From NCBI GenBank assembly GCA_039033995.1, contig JBCCBP010000002.1:124001-188000 (forward strand): a stretch of 64,000 nt of DNA. The letters are read 5' to 3'. The translations under genes were made by a program, and so were the position numbers. Origin of the DNA: CALBPI01 sp039033995. Its GTDB lineage: Bacteria > Pseudomonadota > Gammaproteobacteria > Steroidobacterales > Woeseiaceae. A model generated the notes under the pieces. The model was not told where the DNA came from. It worked only from the letters and a program-made list of their open reading frames with translations, and searched no databases. Shown here one piece after another: positions 8,120-17,118 of the stretch. How positions within the stretch are numbered: the first letter of the stretch is position 1; each line of letters opens with the position of its first letter.

Positions 8120-9949
8120 CTACAGCCGACGCGTTGTCACGAGTCGCTGAAGTAACCAATGCGACAGCGCAGCTAACAATAGAAGATACAAACGCATCTC
8201 CCGCGATGGTTTCGAAAGCGAAGGCAGCGCCGCGCTATCCTTCTTGCTCAGACTGGCTTGTGTCGATGTGCGATTATCGAGACGTCGCGTTGGCTGCCAA
8301 TAGCCAGCCGGCGCAATCCAGTGACTGACCAAGCCACGGCCATCGGTCGATCGCGCCCGCAACCACCCACTCCGGTCTGGCCAGAACCAGGCGCACGCAA
8401 GGCCGGCGCGCCATGGCACCGTGAAAAACTCGAGGCCAGCCACCGCCCTGCCATCCAGCGTGACCAGCGCAGGAACAGCCTCTTCGACAGGTAAACATAA
8501 CTGCACCCGGCGTCCCAGCTCCGATCTCTTCGGCATCACTTGCGCTGCGGCACGCCGCAGTGGTGTCGCCATGGCACTGACCAATCGCGACCACAATCGA
8601 CTGTAGTCTTCGTCATATCCGGCTGCCTGCAGTCGATAACTATCGCGCACCAGGCTGACACCTAGCGCCGGCACCTTGCCGTCGACCACCACCAGCGGCT
8701 GTCCGGAAAGATCAGCCAACACCGTGCGCTGGCCGAACAACACGGCGTCAATACGGGAATAGGCACTATCGGGGCTCCAGAACTCGGCAGGAAATTGGTA
8801 CAGCACACGATCGCCGCTTCCGGGCCGCAGAACCGCACGGGTGAGACTCGGTAGTGCGTCGATCGTGACCGGATGACGGGCTACAAACAGCAAGCCGTGG
8901 CGCCGGTCCTCCGCCAATAGCGCGACGCGCTCCGATGGCAACAACGTATTCAGCACATCGATATCTGCAATAACGAGATCGATTGCTGACAGTAAGCCCG
9001 AATCAATCAAATCCGGTTGTTGTCTATCAACGTTGACCATTGACCACTGCACGCGTTCGAGGCTCACGGTCGAGCGTACGATCAGCGCTGATCCACTATC
9101 GGAAAGCATGCGTTGCAATGTGCGCCATTCGAAAGCAGGTGACGACTGCAGTAGCAGCACGCGCGCGAGCGGCGGTGCCTGCACGGAGATGGGGATGCGT
9201 CGCTCAAATGTGTCATCGCCTTCGAATGCGCGCAGGCGTAGCAGATAACTACCTAATGCCATTGCCGGCAATGCCAGTGGTACCGCATCATCCCCTGTTA
9301 TGTCGATAGCCGCGAGTGCGGGGCTCTCCGGGTCGTCACCGGTAATCTCGATGCGACCCTGCCAACCGTCCACGGGCATCACCTGTACTGTGGGGCGCTC
9401 ACCCTGCATCACCGTATCCGGCCACTGCAGCCGTACCGGTGCTGGACGCGCTGTGGGCGGCGACCAGCGCACGCGCTCGGCGGCTTGCCCGGCAAGATCG
9501 TCGCGGCGCAAGCCATCGCCAAGGAGCGATACGGTGCGACTGGTCACTGGCGCCAAACCGAGAGTCGGTGCGCGCACGGTCATACCGGTGCCACGCTCAC
9601 GCGCGCCATCGAGCCACGCCGCAACGCTGGCACATTGCTCGCTATCGTCAACCAACACCACCGCCGCATCCATCGCTATGGCAGCCAGTTGCTCCGGCTC
9701 TGGGCAGGGGGTCACGACAATCTGCTGTAGTCCGCTGGAGTCAGCCGAACCCGGCAACAGGAACAGGATCTGAGTGAGCAGCAATGCAACGGCCGTCACC
9801 GCAAGCAGACTCTTACCGAACCAGGTACCGGCCTGACGCAGGTTTGCCACGAGCACTACGGCACTTGCTAACAACAGCAGCGCTACTACTGCGGCGTACC
9901 AAGGCACCGCCAAAAGCTGTGTTAACGACTCCTCGAACACGCGTAACAT
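8120..9949 (-). CDS. Unassigned 609-residue membrane protein, last gene of the MoxR operon
   Basis: The preferred ATG at 9949 shares one base with the stop of the upstream gene (TGATG), so the two are coupled. Two hydrophobic spans occur at about residues 15-35 and 47-65 and a last one near the C-terminus (LYLLLLAALSHWLLQRLV). The large middle is predicted to be extracytoplasmic. It contains a stretch (RVLLLQSSPAFEWRTLQRML and a following LVIADIDVL) that resembles the GATase-like alpha/beta region found in membrane proteins linked with MoxR operons. No catalytic cysteine motif is evident. I do not recognise a named family. It is probably a structural or ligand-binding partner of the other operon proteins. 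Confidence 0.7.
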   Translation of the reverse strand: MLRVFEESLTQLLAVPWYAAVVALLLLASAVVLVANLRQAGTWFGKSLLAVTAVALLLTQILFLLPGSADSSGLQQIVVTPCPEPEQLAAIAMDAAVVLVDDSEQCASVAAWLDGARERGTGMTVRAPTLGLAPVTSRTVSLLGDGLRRDDLAGQAAERVRWSPPTARPAPVRLQWPDTVMQGERPTVQVMPVDGWQGRIEITGDDPESPALAAIDITGDDAVPLALPAMALGSYLLRLRAFEGDDTFERRIPISVQAPPLARVLLLQSSPAFEWRTLQRMLSDSGSALIVRSTVSLERVQWSMVNVDRQQPDLIDSGLLSAIDLVIADIDVLNTLLPSERVALLAEDRRHGLLFVARHPVTIDALPSLTRAVLRPGSGDRVLYQFPAEFWSPDSAYSRIDAVLFGQRTVLADLSGQPLVVVDGKVPALGVSLVRDSYRLQAAGYDEDYSRLWSRLVSAMATPLRRAAAQVMPKRSELGRRVQLCLPVEEAVPALVTLDGRAVAGLEFFTVPWRAGLACAWFWPDRSGWLRARSTDGRGLVSHWIAPAGYWQPTRRLDNRTSTQASLSKKDSAALPSLSKPSREMRLYLLLLAALSHWLLQRLVTTRRL

Positions 9950-12096
9950 CAAGGTGAAGACTCGAACAACGTTGGTCGCGTGACACTGCGGCTCGGCAAG
10001 GCTTTTTGCGCTGGTGCCCATGCCTCCCACAGCGACAACAAACGCAGACGACAATCACCACAGTCCGGGTTCGATCGCCACTCCCGCATTGTCGCCTGCA
10101 TTCGCCGGATATCGCGACGCCGAACACGACCAGCGGTGGGCTCTGCAATGAGAACGGCGAGCCAGTCGTCAACGCGATCGGTCGCTTCCGGCGCATGCTT
10201 CGGTGTCATCACCCGCAGCGTCTCAATCGCTTTGGCCAGTGGCGCGACTGCGAGTTCGGAATTGTCAGGAGAACGCCATCGAACGGATTCGACCTCATCG
10301 AGCTCTCCAGTCAATCGTCTGCTGGCATCCGGTGGGGTGATGCTGACACCGACGCGCCGTACGAACACGCGCGAGCGGTTCTGCACGCGTTTCAGAAAAG
10401 CCAACGCACGATATTGATGCGGCAAGGCAGCGCCCGGACGGTACTGTCGCAGTTGCCCTTCCGACGCCCACATCGCGCGCAGCGCAGTCGTCAACAGACC
10501 GCGTGTTTCCGGATCGAAAAGCGTCGCCTGTTCCTCCTGATCATGCGTGTGGGCGTTGGCACCAATCGCGGAGGCCGCATCACCAAACCGGTCTTCGACC
10601 GTTAGTGCTGCAAACTCGTCCTGTGCGTGGTCGTGACCATCACCCACATAGTGCCCCGACGCATCCGCAGGACCGGCAACAGGATCACCCGATTGCTCTT
10701 CGCCAAGAAATCGTCCGTAACGAAGCCTGAGCGCTTTCTGATCATTGGCCAGCCTCTGCGCACGCGCGTTGTACTCCTGGACCGACAAGTCGGGCTGTGC
10801 CGCGAATAGCGCTTCACTATCGATGATCACTTGACGCTGCGAGCGGAAATACTCCGGCATCACCTGGATCACCGCATTGTCTAATGTCATATCGGCGACC
10901 CGTTGGTCGTGACGCCATCTCACAATCATCGTGCTCGATTCACCGCGTTGGCCACCCGTATCACGGTTGTCGGTCGCGACGACAGACAGATACAGCTCTT
11001 CGCCAGGCTTTGCGCCGAGCGCGGCGAGATCAATCACCTTCTCAATCTGCACCGATGACTCACTGTCGACCAACGCATCACTCCAGTCGATCTCACGCTG
11101 CTCGAAAGACACCTGCTCTCCTTCGCCGGCGCTACGAATGACCTGCATGGCGAGCCTCGCGACGGCAAAATCGTCAGTAGCTACAAGCGAAACAGGCAGG
11201 CTGGTTGGCGTGCGATTGTCCAGTACGACCAATCGATCCTCCGGCGTAAGCCACTGCACCGTGGGCGGCTCATCCGGCGTGATATCGATCAACTGCGAGC
11301 GACGTCGATCCGCAAACTGCATTGGCTTGGCATCTGCATGAATACTGTATTGCATCGCCGTCGCCGTGCGCCAACGGCTTTGCCAGAGCCCGCCTTGCGC
11401 GGGAAACATCGCCACCTCGCTCTCGTCCGAACGCAAGACGACGCGGTCCGCACGCGCATCTAGCGACAGCGTCACGCGCAGACGTGAGCCGGCTGGCACT
11501 AACACCGATGGATTTGTCAGACGATAGGGCGCCATCGCCATGTAGGCTGGCGGCTCAACATCAAACTGAATCTCGGCAACACGAGTGGCCGACACAACAT
11601 CTGTTGGCGCTGCGATCGTCTGCCGATTCAGGAATGTCGACCAGGCGAGTGCCTGACCGACCAAAGCGGCGAGCAGCAATGACAATGCCCACGTGCGCGG
11701 CGTGCCGCGTCGAAACGGCGCCAGTAAATCTTCTCGTTGTGCCAAAGAAGCCAGACGCTGCTCGGCACGCGCATACTGCAGCTTTGCAATGGCGGTGAGT
11801 TTGCCAGGCGCGCGCTGTAGCAATGCCGTGCTTTCTTCAAGCTCTGGATAGCGACGATCGAGATGCGCCGCCATGCGCGCCGGCGTCGCTCGCGTTCGCC
11901 AGCGGACGATGCTCCAGAGCAGAAAAACGGCGGCAGCGACGCTGGCAGAGATCGCCATTTGGGTAACCAAAGGCTGATCGGCCCAGTAGTAGAGCATCAT
12001 GAATGCCACTAACCCGGCGGACACGGCAGGCGCAAAAGCCCGGCGCCTCTGCTCGACGCGCGCCAACGTCGCCAACGTTGTTAACTGCCGACTCAT
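9949..12096 (-). CDS. DUF4175-like large membrane protein of MoxR operon
   Basis: A 715-residue protein starting at ATG 12096, which overlaps the upstream stop as ATGA. Two or three N-terminal hydrophobic spans (about residues 23-65 and 133-155) bracket a helical segment with RMAAHLDRRYPELEES, typical of DUF4175-like proteins. After them comes a long soluble region with beta-sandwich-like repeats and an acidic, histidine-rich low-complexity segment near residues 480-530. Proteins of this kind recur next to MoxR, DUF58 and BatA genes, and their function is not established. A role as a membrane scaffold or substrate of the MoxR ATPase is an inference from position only. Confidence 0.68.
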   Translation of the reverse strand: MSRQLTTLATLARVEQRRRAFAPAVSAGLVAFMMLYYWADQPLVTQMAISASVAAAVFLLWSIVRWRTRATPARMAAHLDRRYPELEESTALLQRAPGKLTAIAKLQYARAEQRLASLAQREDLLAPFRRGTPRTWALSLLLAALVGQALAWSTFLNRQTIAAPTDVVSATRVAEIQFDVEPPAYMAMAPYRLTNPSVLVPAGSRLRVTLSLDARADRVVLRSDESEVAMFPAQGGLWQSRWRTATAMQYSIHADAKPMQFADRRRSQLIDITPDEPPTVQWLTPEDRLVVLDNRTPTSLPVSLVATDDFAVARLAMQVIRSAGEGEQVSFEQREIDWSDALVDSESSVQIEKVIDLAALGAKPGEELYLSVVATDNRDTGGQRGESSTMIVRWRHDQRVADMTLDNAVIQVMPEYFRSQRQVIIDSEALFAAQPDLSVQEYNARAQRLANDQKALRLRYGRFLGEEQSGDPVAGPADASGHYVGDGHDHAQDEFAALTVEDRFGDAASAIGANAHTHDQEEQATLFDPETRGLLTTALRAMWASEGQLRQYRPGAALPHQYRALAFLKRVQNRSRVFVRRVGVSITPPDASRRLTGELDEVESVRWRSPDNSELAVAPLAKAIETLRVMTPKHAPEATDRVDDWLAVLIAEPTAGRVRRRDIRRMQATMREWRSNPDCGDCRLRLLSLWEAWAPAQKALPSRSVTRPTLFESSP

Positions 12097-13106
12097 CGGG
12101 TCGGCCTCATCGCTGACAACAAGCGCTCCAGTACGAACAATGCAGCGATCAGCGTCAACCAGACGATCGGAACCGGTGGCGCCTCCGGCGTCTTGCGCCC
12201 CGGCAATATCGACGCCGTTGTGGATCCTTGCGTCGTTACCGGTGAGGGCCTCGGTGGCTCGCGCATCAGCGCTGCGGTCATCCGCTCCCACAGTGTCTCC
12301 GCAGGCATTGCGTTCAGCTCTTCGGCCCCGTCTATCGACAAACTGGCCGCCCATTCATGCGTTGCTGGCAAGGGCACCGAGCGATCCGCAACCACCCAGA
12401 TATCAGTCTCGCGCGCATCCGGCAGCACCGCCTGCGTGTTCACCGCGACCGGGTACCCTGCCAACGGATAGGCTAGCCATTGACCAACGATCTCCGCCAA
12501 CGCGGCTGAACTGGAGGCCTGGAAGCCGACCAGGTAAATGCTGTCGGGTCGATCAAACGCAGCGCCTACCGATGTGCCTGCGTCAATAAACTCGATGGGC
12601 CGCGTCCAGCGCGGTGCGCTGATGGGCCATTCGTGTGCAGACCAGTGGCCGACGACGGTCAGCGCGGCTGAGGGTGCGATCCGCTGCTCCAGCGCGATCA
12701 ACGCCGCGAGACTGTGGCCATCCGCTTGCGGTGTTGGCGCGCCAGCCAGCGTGGGCAACGATTTTGTTAACCAGACGGCGCGATCGAAAGTCGTTAGCAA
12801 TTCCGCGTACTCGGCTAACGGGGTTCCGGGTTTGACGGCCAGAATCCGATCTCCGTTGATACGGTCATCATGATTGTCGGGCATCCACGTCAGCCACGCT
12901 AGCGCCGCTAACAAGCACAATCGTGTCAGCAGCAGCCAGCGTTGCTCGACGGACGCCAGGTGCGCACGAACACGCGTCGCTTCGGCGAACGGTGCGAGCG
13001 TCGCGACGGCTACCGTTTGCTTTGCTTTCCGTCGCAGTCGATGGACCAGCCAGACCAGCACGCCGGCGAACAAGACAACGCCCAAACTGATCCAAAGGCG
13101 GCTCAT
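12093..13106 (-). CDS. BatA-like aerotolerance-type membrane protein
   Basis: A 337-residue protein with an N-terminal span (residues 4-22), a second span after the basic LRRKAKQ segment (about 58-75, LLLTRLCLLAALAWLTW) and a C-terminal span (VPIVWLTLIAALFVLERLL). This is the outline of BatA N-terminal domain proteins (PF07584) in MoxR operons. The central 220 residues would be extracytoplasmic. I see no MIDAS (DxSxS) sequence, so the von Willebrand domain of true BatA is missing or degenerate. The start overlaps the DUF58 stop by 4 nt and its stop overlaps the next start by 4 nt. Confidence 0.72.
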   Translation of the reverse strand: MSRLWISLGVVLFAGVLVWLVHRLRRKAKQTVAVATLAPFAEATRVRAHLASVEQRWLLLTRLCLLAALAWLTWMPDNHDDRINGDRILAVKPGTPLAEYAELLTTFDRAVWLTKSLPTLAGAPTPQADGHSLAALIALEQRIAPSAALTVVGHWSAHEWPISAPRWTRPIEFIDAGTSVGAAFDRPDSIYLVGFQASSSAALAEIVGQWLAYPLAGYPVAVNTQAVLPDARETDIWVVADRSVPLPATHEWAASLSIDGAEELNAMPAETLWERMTAALMREPPRPSPVTTQGSTTASILPGRKTPEAPPVPIVWLTLIAALFVLERLLSAMRPTR

Positions 13107-14035
13107 GTCGAGACGACCTTCGCCAGAAGACGACGTTCCGCCGGCATGTCAGTGCGCAATAATGCGGTCAGTCCCTCCCGCACGCCGGTGTCGGTTCGTA
13201 CGCTACAAAATCGAACGCCGAGGCCGAGATACTGCGATGCGATGTCGTCTAGTAACACACTCATTTGCTGCCGGTACTGCTGGCGGTACGCCCGCCCATC
13301 GACACGCACGCGTTGCCCCGTCTCAACGTCGATCACTTCACTTTGACCACGCACGGGCCAATCCGTTTCCGTTGGCAAGACAATCTGAATGCCGTACGCA
13401 ATATGTGCGCGGCGAAGCAGTGTATGAAGCGCTGCGCGTTGCTCGTCGGCCTGAGCGAAAAAGTCGCTGATCACGACGACGAGTGAGCGATCCGGAAACA
13501 GTCTCAGACTGCGCTCCAACACCGATGTCCGCCATTGGCCATCGCTTTTCAGGTCGGAGAGGCGTGCGAGCAACCGCTGGTAGTGCAGCCGTCCACTACC
13601 CGCGGGTAGCAACTGCGTCGGGCGATCATTCAGCGCATACAGGGAGAAATCCTGCTGGCGTCGCATTGCCAGCCAGCCCAGTGCCGCCGCGTAGCGACGC
13701 GCGTAGTGCAGGCGGGCTTGTCCGGATGCGTCTTCAAGACCCATCGAGGCACTGGTGTCGACCGCAAAAACGACCGACAGCCGGCTGTCCTGATCGGACT
13801 CGCGCACATACAGTCGATCCGAACGCGCAAACAGCCGCCAGTCGATACGCCGCAGGTCATCGCCCTGCTGGTATGGACGGAATTGTCGAAACTCCACGCC
13901 ATCGCCGCGCCGACGACTGGGATTGGCTGCGCGCAGCGGGTGATCGACCAAATGGTCACCCGCCAACTGGAATCGTTCGAGCGCTCGACGTATGGCCGGA
14001 TCAGGGAACAACGGCGATGCCGATGCTAACGTCAT
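13103..14035 (-). CDS. DUF58 / von Willebrand-type protein
   Basis: A 310-residue DUF58 protein with RRGDGVEFRQFRPYQQGDDLRRIDWRLFARSD-type sequence at residues 42-73 (the DUF58 core) followed by a von Willebrand A-like fold. A metal-ion-dependent adhesion site is visible as Asp93, Ser95 and Ser97 in DTSASM. DUF58 proteins are the regular partner of MoxR ATPases and are thought to couple the chaperone to its target. It lies 2 nt after the moxR stop. There is no signal peptide, so it is cytoplasmic or membrane-associated. Confidence 0.9.
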   Translation of the reverse strand: MTLASASPLFPDPAIRRALERFQLAGDHLVDHPLRAANPSRRRGDGVEFRQFRPYQQGDDLRRIDWRLFARSDRLYVRESDQDSRLSVVFAVDTSASMGLEDASGQARLHYARRYAAALGWLAMRRQQDFSLYALNDRPTQLLPAGSGRLHYQRLLARLSDLKSDGQWRTSVLERSLRLFPDRSLVVVISDFFAQADEQRAALHTLLRRAHIAYGIQIVLPTETDWPVRGQSEVIDVETGQRVRVDGRAYRQQYRQQMSVLLDDIASQYLGLGVRFCSVRTDTGVREGLTALLRTDMPAERRLLAKVVST

Positions 14036-14037
14036 CG

Positions 14038-15063
14038 CTAGGTTTCTGACGCCAGTGGATCTGCGGGCTCCGGCACAACCGCAATCAGCTCGGCCAGATA
14101 GTCGACGACGCCGACCTCTTCCGCTTCCGCGGCATAACTCAGAATGACGCGATGACGCAGGACAGGAACGGCTGCCGCGTGCACATCAGCCTGTTGCACA
14201 GCTAACCGCCCAGACATCAATGCTCGCGCTTTGGCGGCGAGCAAAAGCGATTGTCCGGCGCGCGGTCCGGCGCCCCAGCGGATCCACTGCTTCGACACCG
14301 CCGCCGCGTCCGCATCGCCAGGCCGGGTCGCACGCACCAGTCGCGTCGCGTAATCAAGCATTGCATCGCTGACGACGATGTCGCGCACCCAGCGCTGCAG
14401 TAACAGGATGTCTTCGGCCTGCATTTGGTGACTGACCTCAGATGTTTGGCGCTGTGTGGTCAGCGCAAGAATCTGCCGCTCTTCGTCGAGGGTTGGGTAA
14501 TCCATCTCGATCATCATCAGAAATCGGTCAAGCTGCGCTTCCGGCAATGGATAAGTGCCCGCCTGTTCCAACGGATTCTGCGTGGCCATGACAAAAAACG
14601 GCTCAGGCAGCGCGTGAGAAGTGCCGGCGAAGGTCACAGTACGCTCTTCCATCGCCTCCAGCAGCGCCGCCTGCGTCCTCGGCGGTGTTCGATTAATCTC
14701 GTCAGCCAGCAACAGACTCGCAAATACCGGGCCGTGCTTGAATTCGAGGTGCCGGGTTCCTTGCTCATCCTGATGCAACAGTTCGGTGCCGATAATATCG
14801 CCGGGCATCAGATCGGGTGTGAATTGAATACGGCCAAACGATAAGTCGAGAACGCGGGCGAGCGTTTGCAACAAACGCGTCTTGCCGAGACCCGGCACGC
14901 CCTGCAACAGGCAGTGTCCGCGAGCGAGTAAACTCATCAGTACCTCATCAACCACGGTGTTTTGGCCGACAATCACGCTGGCGATTTCACGTTTGACGGC
15001 GGCGAGCTGACCCAATCGAGCCGTCAGCGTCGCTTCTGACAGCGTTTCAGTAGATGTATTCAT
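14038..15063 (-). CDS. MoxR-family AAA+ ATPase
   Basis: A 341-residue AAA+ protein. Walker A is GVPGLGKT at residues 55-62, Walker B is LLADEINRTPP near residue 117, and the MoxR-type segments FFVMATQNPLEQAGTYPLPEAQ-like (sensor 1 and arginine finger region) and a C-terminal lid follow. MoxR ATPases act as chaperones that activate or insert metal cofactors into target complexes, and they work with von Willebrand-domain partners. The DUF58 gene is directly downstream and the DUF4159 gene is 6 nt upstream, so a single transcript is almost certain. The substrate here is unknown; the linked TldD protease or the membrane proteins are candidates. Confidence 0.93.
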   Translation of the reverse strand: MNTSTETLSEATLTARLGQLAAVKREIASVIVGQNTVVDEVLMSLLARGHCLLQGVPGLGKTRLLQTLARVLDLSFGRIQFTPDLMPGDIIGTELLHQDEQGTRHLEFKHGPVFASLLLADEINRTPPRTQAALLEAMEERTVTFAGTSHALPEPFFVMATQNPLEQAGTYPLPEAQLDRFLMMIEMDYPTLDEERQILALTTQRQTSEVSHQMQAEDILLLQRWVRDIVVSDAMLDYATRLVRATRPGDADAAAVSKQWIRWGAGPRAGQSLLLAAKARALMSGRLAVQQADVHAAAVPVLRHRVILSYAAEAEEVGVVDYLAELIAVVPEPADPLASET

Positions 15064-15069
15064 TAGCGC

Positions 15070-15759
15070 CTAGTGTGTGAGTGCATACATGACAATATTG
15101 ACGGCGAACCGCGTGTTGTCGACTGCGAGCCATCGCTTGTTGCGATGATCGTAGTCCCATTCACAACCGTAGTCCTTGTTGCTGTACAACACCGCGAGAC
15201 GCCCGCCGATTTCGATACCGCGTAAATAATCGTGGACGAGATCATCACCCCAGCCATTCAGTTCGAAGCTCGTGGTTGGCGGGCCATCGAATGCGAAAAA
15301 CGCGTCATATAGGGCATGATCGCTCGGCAACTTGGCGAGACACTCGGCACCAAACAGCTGTTCCATTTGCTTCGTGAAGCTCGTGGCGAACAGCGCGTCG
15401 ATGTCGTGATTGCAGTCGTCGACAAAGACGAAGCCGCCATTGCTGACGTAGTCAACAAAGTTGCGGGCCTCGTCGGCGCTGAATTGCACGAGCTTGTGGC
15501 CAGCCATATAACAAAACGGCGACTGCAGCATGCTGGCATCGCTCAATGCGATCACGCGCTCGTCCGGATCGACCCGGAGTGTTGTGTACTCAATCAGGGA
15601 GTTGAGCACGTTGCTGGGCATACGCTCATCGACGTCCCAGTTACCGGACTCATACATCAAACGTGTGAAGTAAAAATCCCAGTTATCAGCGAGTGCGGGT
15701 GGCGCCAGCAACGCCGCGCCAACCGCCCCCGCCCGACGAATAAAGGCGCGTCGCTGCAT
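15070..15759 (-). CDS. DUF4159 protein with Tat signal
   Basis: The ATG at 15759, 7 nt after the pmbA stop, gives 229 residues. The N-terminus MQRRAFIRRAG followed by a hydrophobic stretch and ALA is a twin-arginine signal peptide with cleavage near residue 24. The mature part matches DUF4159: NWDFYFTRLMYESGNWD, then FVDDCNHD near residue 115 and GGRLAVLYSNKDYGCEWDYD near residue 185. The fold is predicted to be GATase-like, and no enzyme activity has been shown for the family. Export in folded form fits a periplasmic partner for the exported TldD homologue two genes upstream. An upstream start inside pmbA would spoil the signal peptide. Confidence 0.82.
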   Translation of the reverse strand: MQRRAFIRRAGAVGAALLAPPALADNWDFYFTRLMYESGNWDVDERMPSNVLNSLIEYTTLRVDPDERVIALSDASMLQSPFCYMAGHKLVQFSADEARNFVDYVSNGGFVFVDDCNHDIDALFATSFTKQMEQLFGAECLAKLPSDHALYDAFFAFDGPPTTSFELNGWGDDLVHDYLRGIEIGGRLAVLYSNKDYGCEWDYDHRNKRWLAVDNTRFAVNIVMYALTH

Positions 15760-15766
15760 ACCGATA

Positions 15767-17095
15767 TCAGACGGCGTCAGACAAACTCGAGAACGTAAAT
15801 TCACGTACCTTCATGGACGGCATGACAACCGGGAATCCAAATACGCTGACACGCTCGCCTTTGCCCAGCTCCTCGAGATTGTTCAGCATGATCACGGGAC
15901 TTTCGTTGAAACGGAAGTTCTTGACCGGGAACTTGATCTCGCCATCCTCGATATAAAACGTGCCATCTCGCGTCAAACCGGTATACAACTGAGTTTGCGG
16001 ATCGAGCGCGCGGATATACCAAAGCCGCGAAACAAGAATGCCACGCTCGGTATTCTTGATCAGTTCCTCTTGCGTCTTGTCACCACCGACCATAATTAAA
16101 TTGTTCGGCTGCGGCACAGAATCGACACCCTTGAAATCCGCCCAATAGCGCGAGTAGAAGAGATTCTCTACAACGCCGTTCTTGATGATATCCAGCTTGC
16201 CGACCGGCTCACCGGATTGGTTCCAGGTACCGACTGGCACCCGCTTGTCCAGCGGATCTCCGTAGACACTGACGCGTTCGTCAAACACCTGCTCGCCGAG
16301 TCGCGTTCCACCACCCTTCTTGGCCAGAAAACTGCGCCCCTCATCCGCCTGCCGAGCACCGAATGAGAAGAACATTCTGCCGATCAATTGCGCAGCTGCA
16401 TTCGGCTCGAGAATCACGGTGTACTTACCGGGCTCCAGTGCTTTCGCTTCGCGCGACTGCAGTGCTTTTTGCAGCGCCACCCCCGACGTCTGGGCGACAT
16501 CAAGGCGGCGAACGTCGTTGTCGTCGCTCGATGCCCAACCCGAGCCCGTACCATCATTGCTGCGTACGGTCACCGTGAAATTCACATTGGTGGACGTGTG
16601 ATACGCGAACAGGCCCTCGCTATTCATCATCGCGCTGAAGCTTGCTGAGTCGTTCAGAAAACCAGCCGCCGTCGCGCCATTCTCCCGCGCCGGGCCAATA
16701 CTGGCCGCCGCTGCTTTCGCGCGATACTGTGGCTTGATCGCCGCCGTGGCGGTGACGAACGCATCGCTCTCCGCGTACTTTTGTGGACCGAGTACCGGCA
16801 TAAACTCCGGCGACTCCGGTGCCAGCCTGGCCGTCTCTTCAGCGCGCGCGACGACTTTCGCCAACGACGCGTCATCGAACTCGTTAATCGTCGCGGTACC
16901 AACCTTCTTACCGAAATTGCATTGCACCACGAGGCTAATGTCCTCGGTGACGCCGGCCGTAGATACGCTGTTTCGGGCATAACGAATATTGCCGCTGTTA
17001 GAGCCTTCGAGATTCGCCTCGCAGCCATCCGCTTTCGACAATGCGATCACTTTTTCGAGAATCGCGCGGGCTTCTTTTTTGTTCAGGATTGTCAT
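15767..17095 (-). CDS. pmbA: PmbA/TldE-type partner of TldD protease
   Basis: A 442-residue TldD/PmbA-family protein without the zinc motif, as expected for the non-catalytic TldE/PmbA subunit. Landmarks are GTATINEFDDASL near residue 65, the C-terminal RGILVSRLWYIRALDPQTQLYTGLTRDG-type block, and PVIMLNNLEELG near the end. In E. coli TldD and TldE form a heterodimeric peptidase that matures microcin B17 and degrades CcdA and other unfolded peptides. This protein has no signal peptide, although its presumed partner does; it might travel with it through the Tat pore (inference). The gap to the tldD-like gene is 23 nt. Confidence 0.9.
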   Translation of the reverse strand: MTILNKKEARAILEKVIALSKADGCEANLEGSNSGNIRYARNSVSTAGVTEDISLVVQCNFGKKVGTATINEFDDASLAKVVARAEETARLAPESPEFMPVLGPQKYAESDAFVTATAAIKPQYRAKAAAASIGPARENGATAAGFLNDSASFSAMMNSEGLFAYHTSTNVNFTVTVRSNDGTGSGWASSDDNDVRRLDVAQTSGVALQKALQSREAKALEPGKYTVILEPNAAAQLIGRMFFSFGARQADEGRSFLAKKGGGTRLGEQVFDERVSVYGDPLDKRVPVGTWNQSGEPVGKLDIIKNGVVENLFYSRYWADFKGVDSVPQPNNLIMVGGDKTQEELIKNTERGILVSRLWYIRALDPQTQLYTGLTRDGTFYIEDGEIKFPVKNFRFNESPVIMLNNLEELGKGERVSVFGFPVVMPSMKVREFTFSSLSDAV

Positions 17096-17118
17096 GAGTG
17101 CTGTTCTCCGAATACTGT

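Noticed and set aside
9949..10054. An upstream start for the last MoxR-operon gene at 10054
   Set aside because: It would overlap the DUF4175-like gene by 105 nt, while ATG 9949 makes a neat TGATG junction before a membrane span.
12096..12354. An upstream extension of the DUF4175-like protein to 12354
   Set aside because: The additional 86 residues overlap the BatA-like gene and have shadow-type composition; the ATGA overlap at 12096 is a better start.
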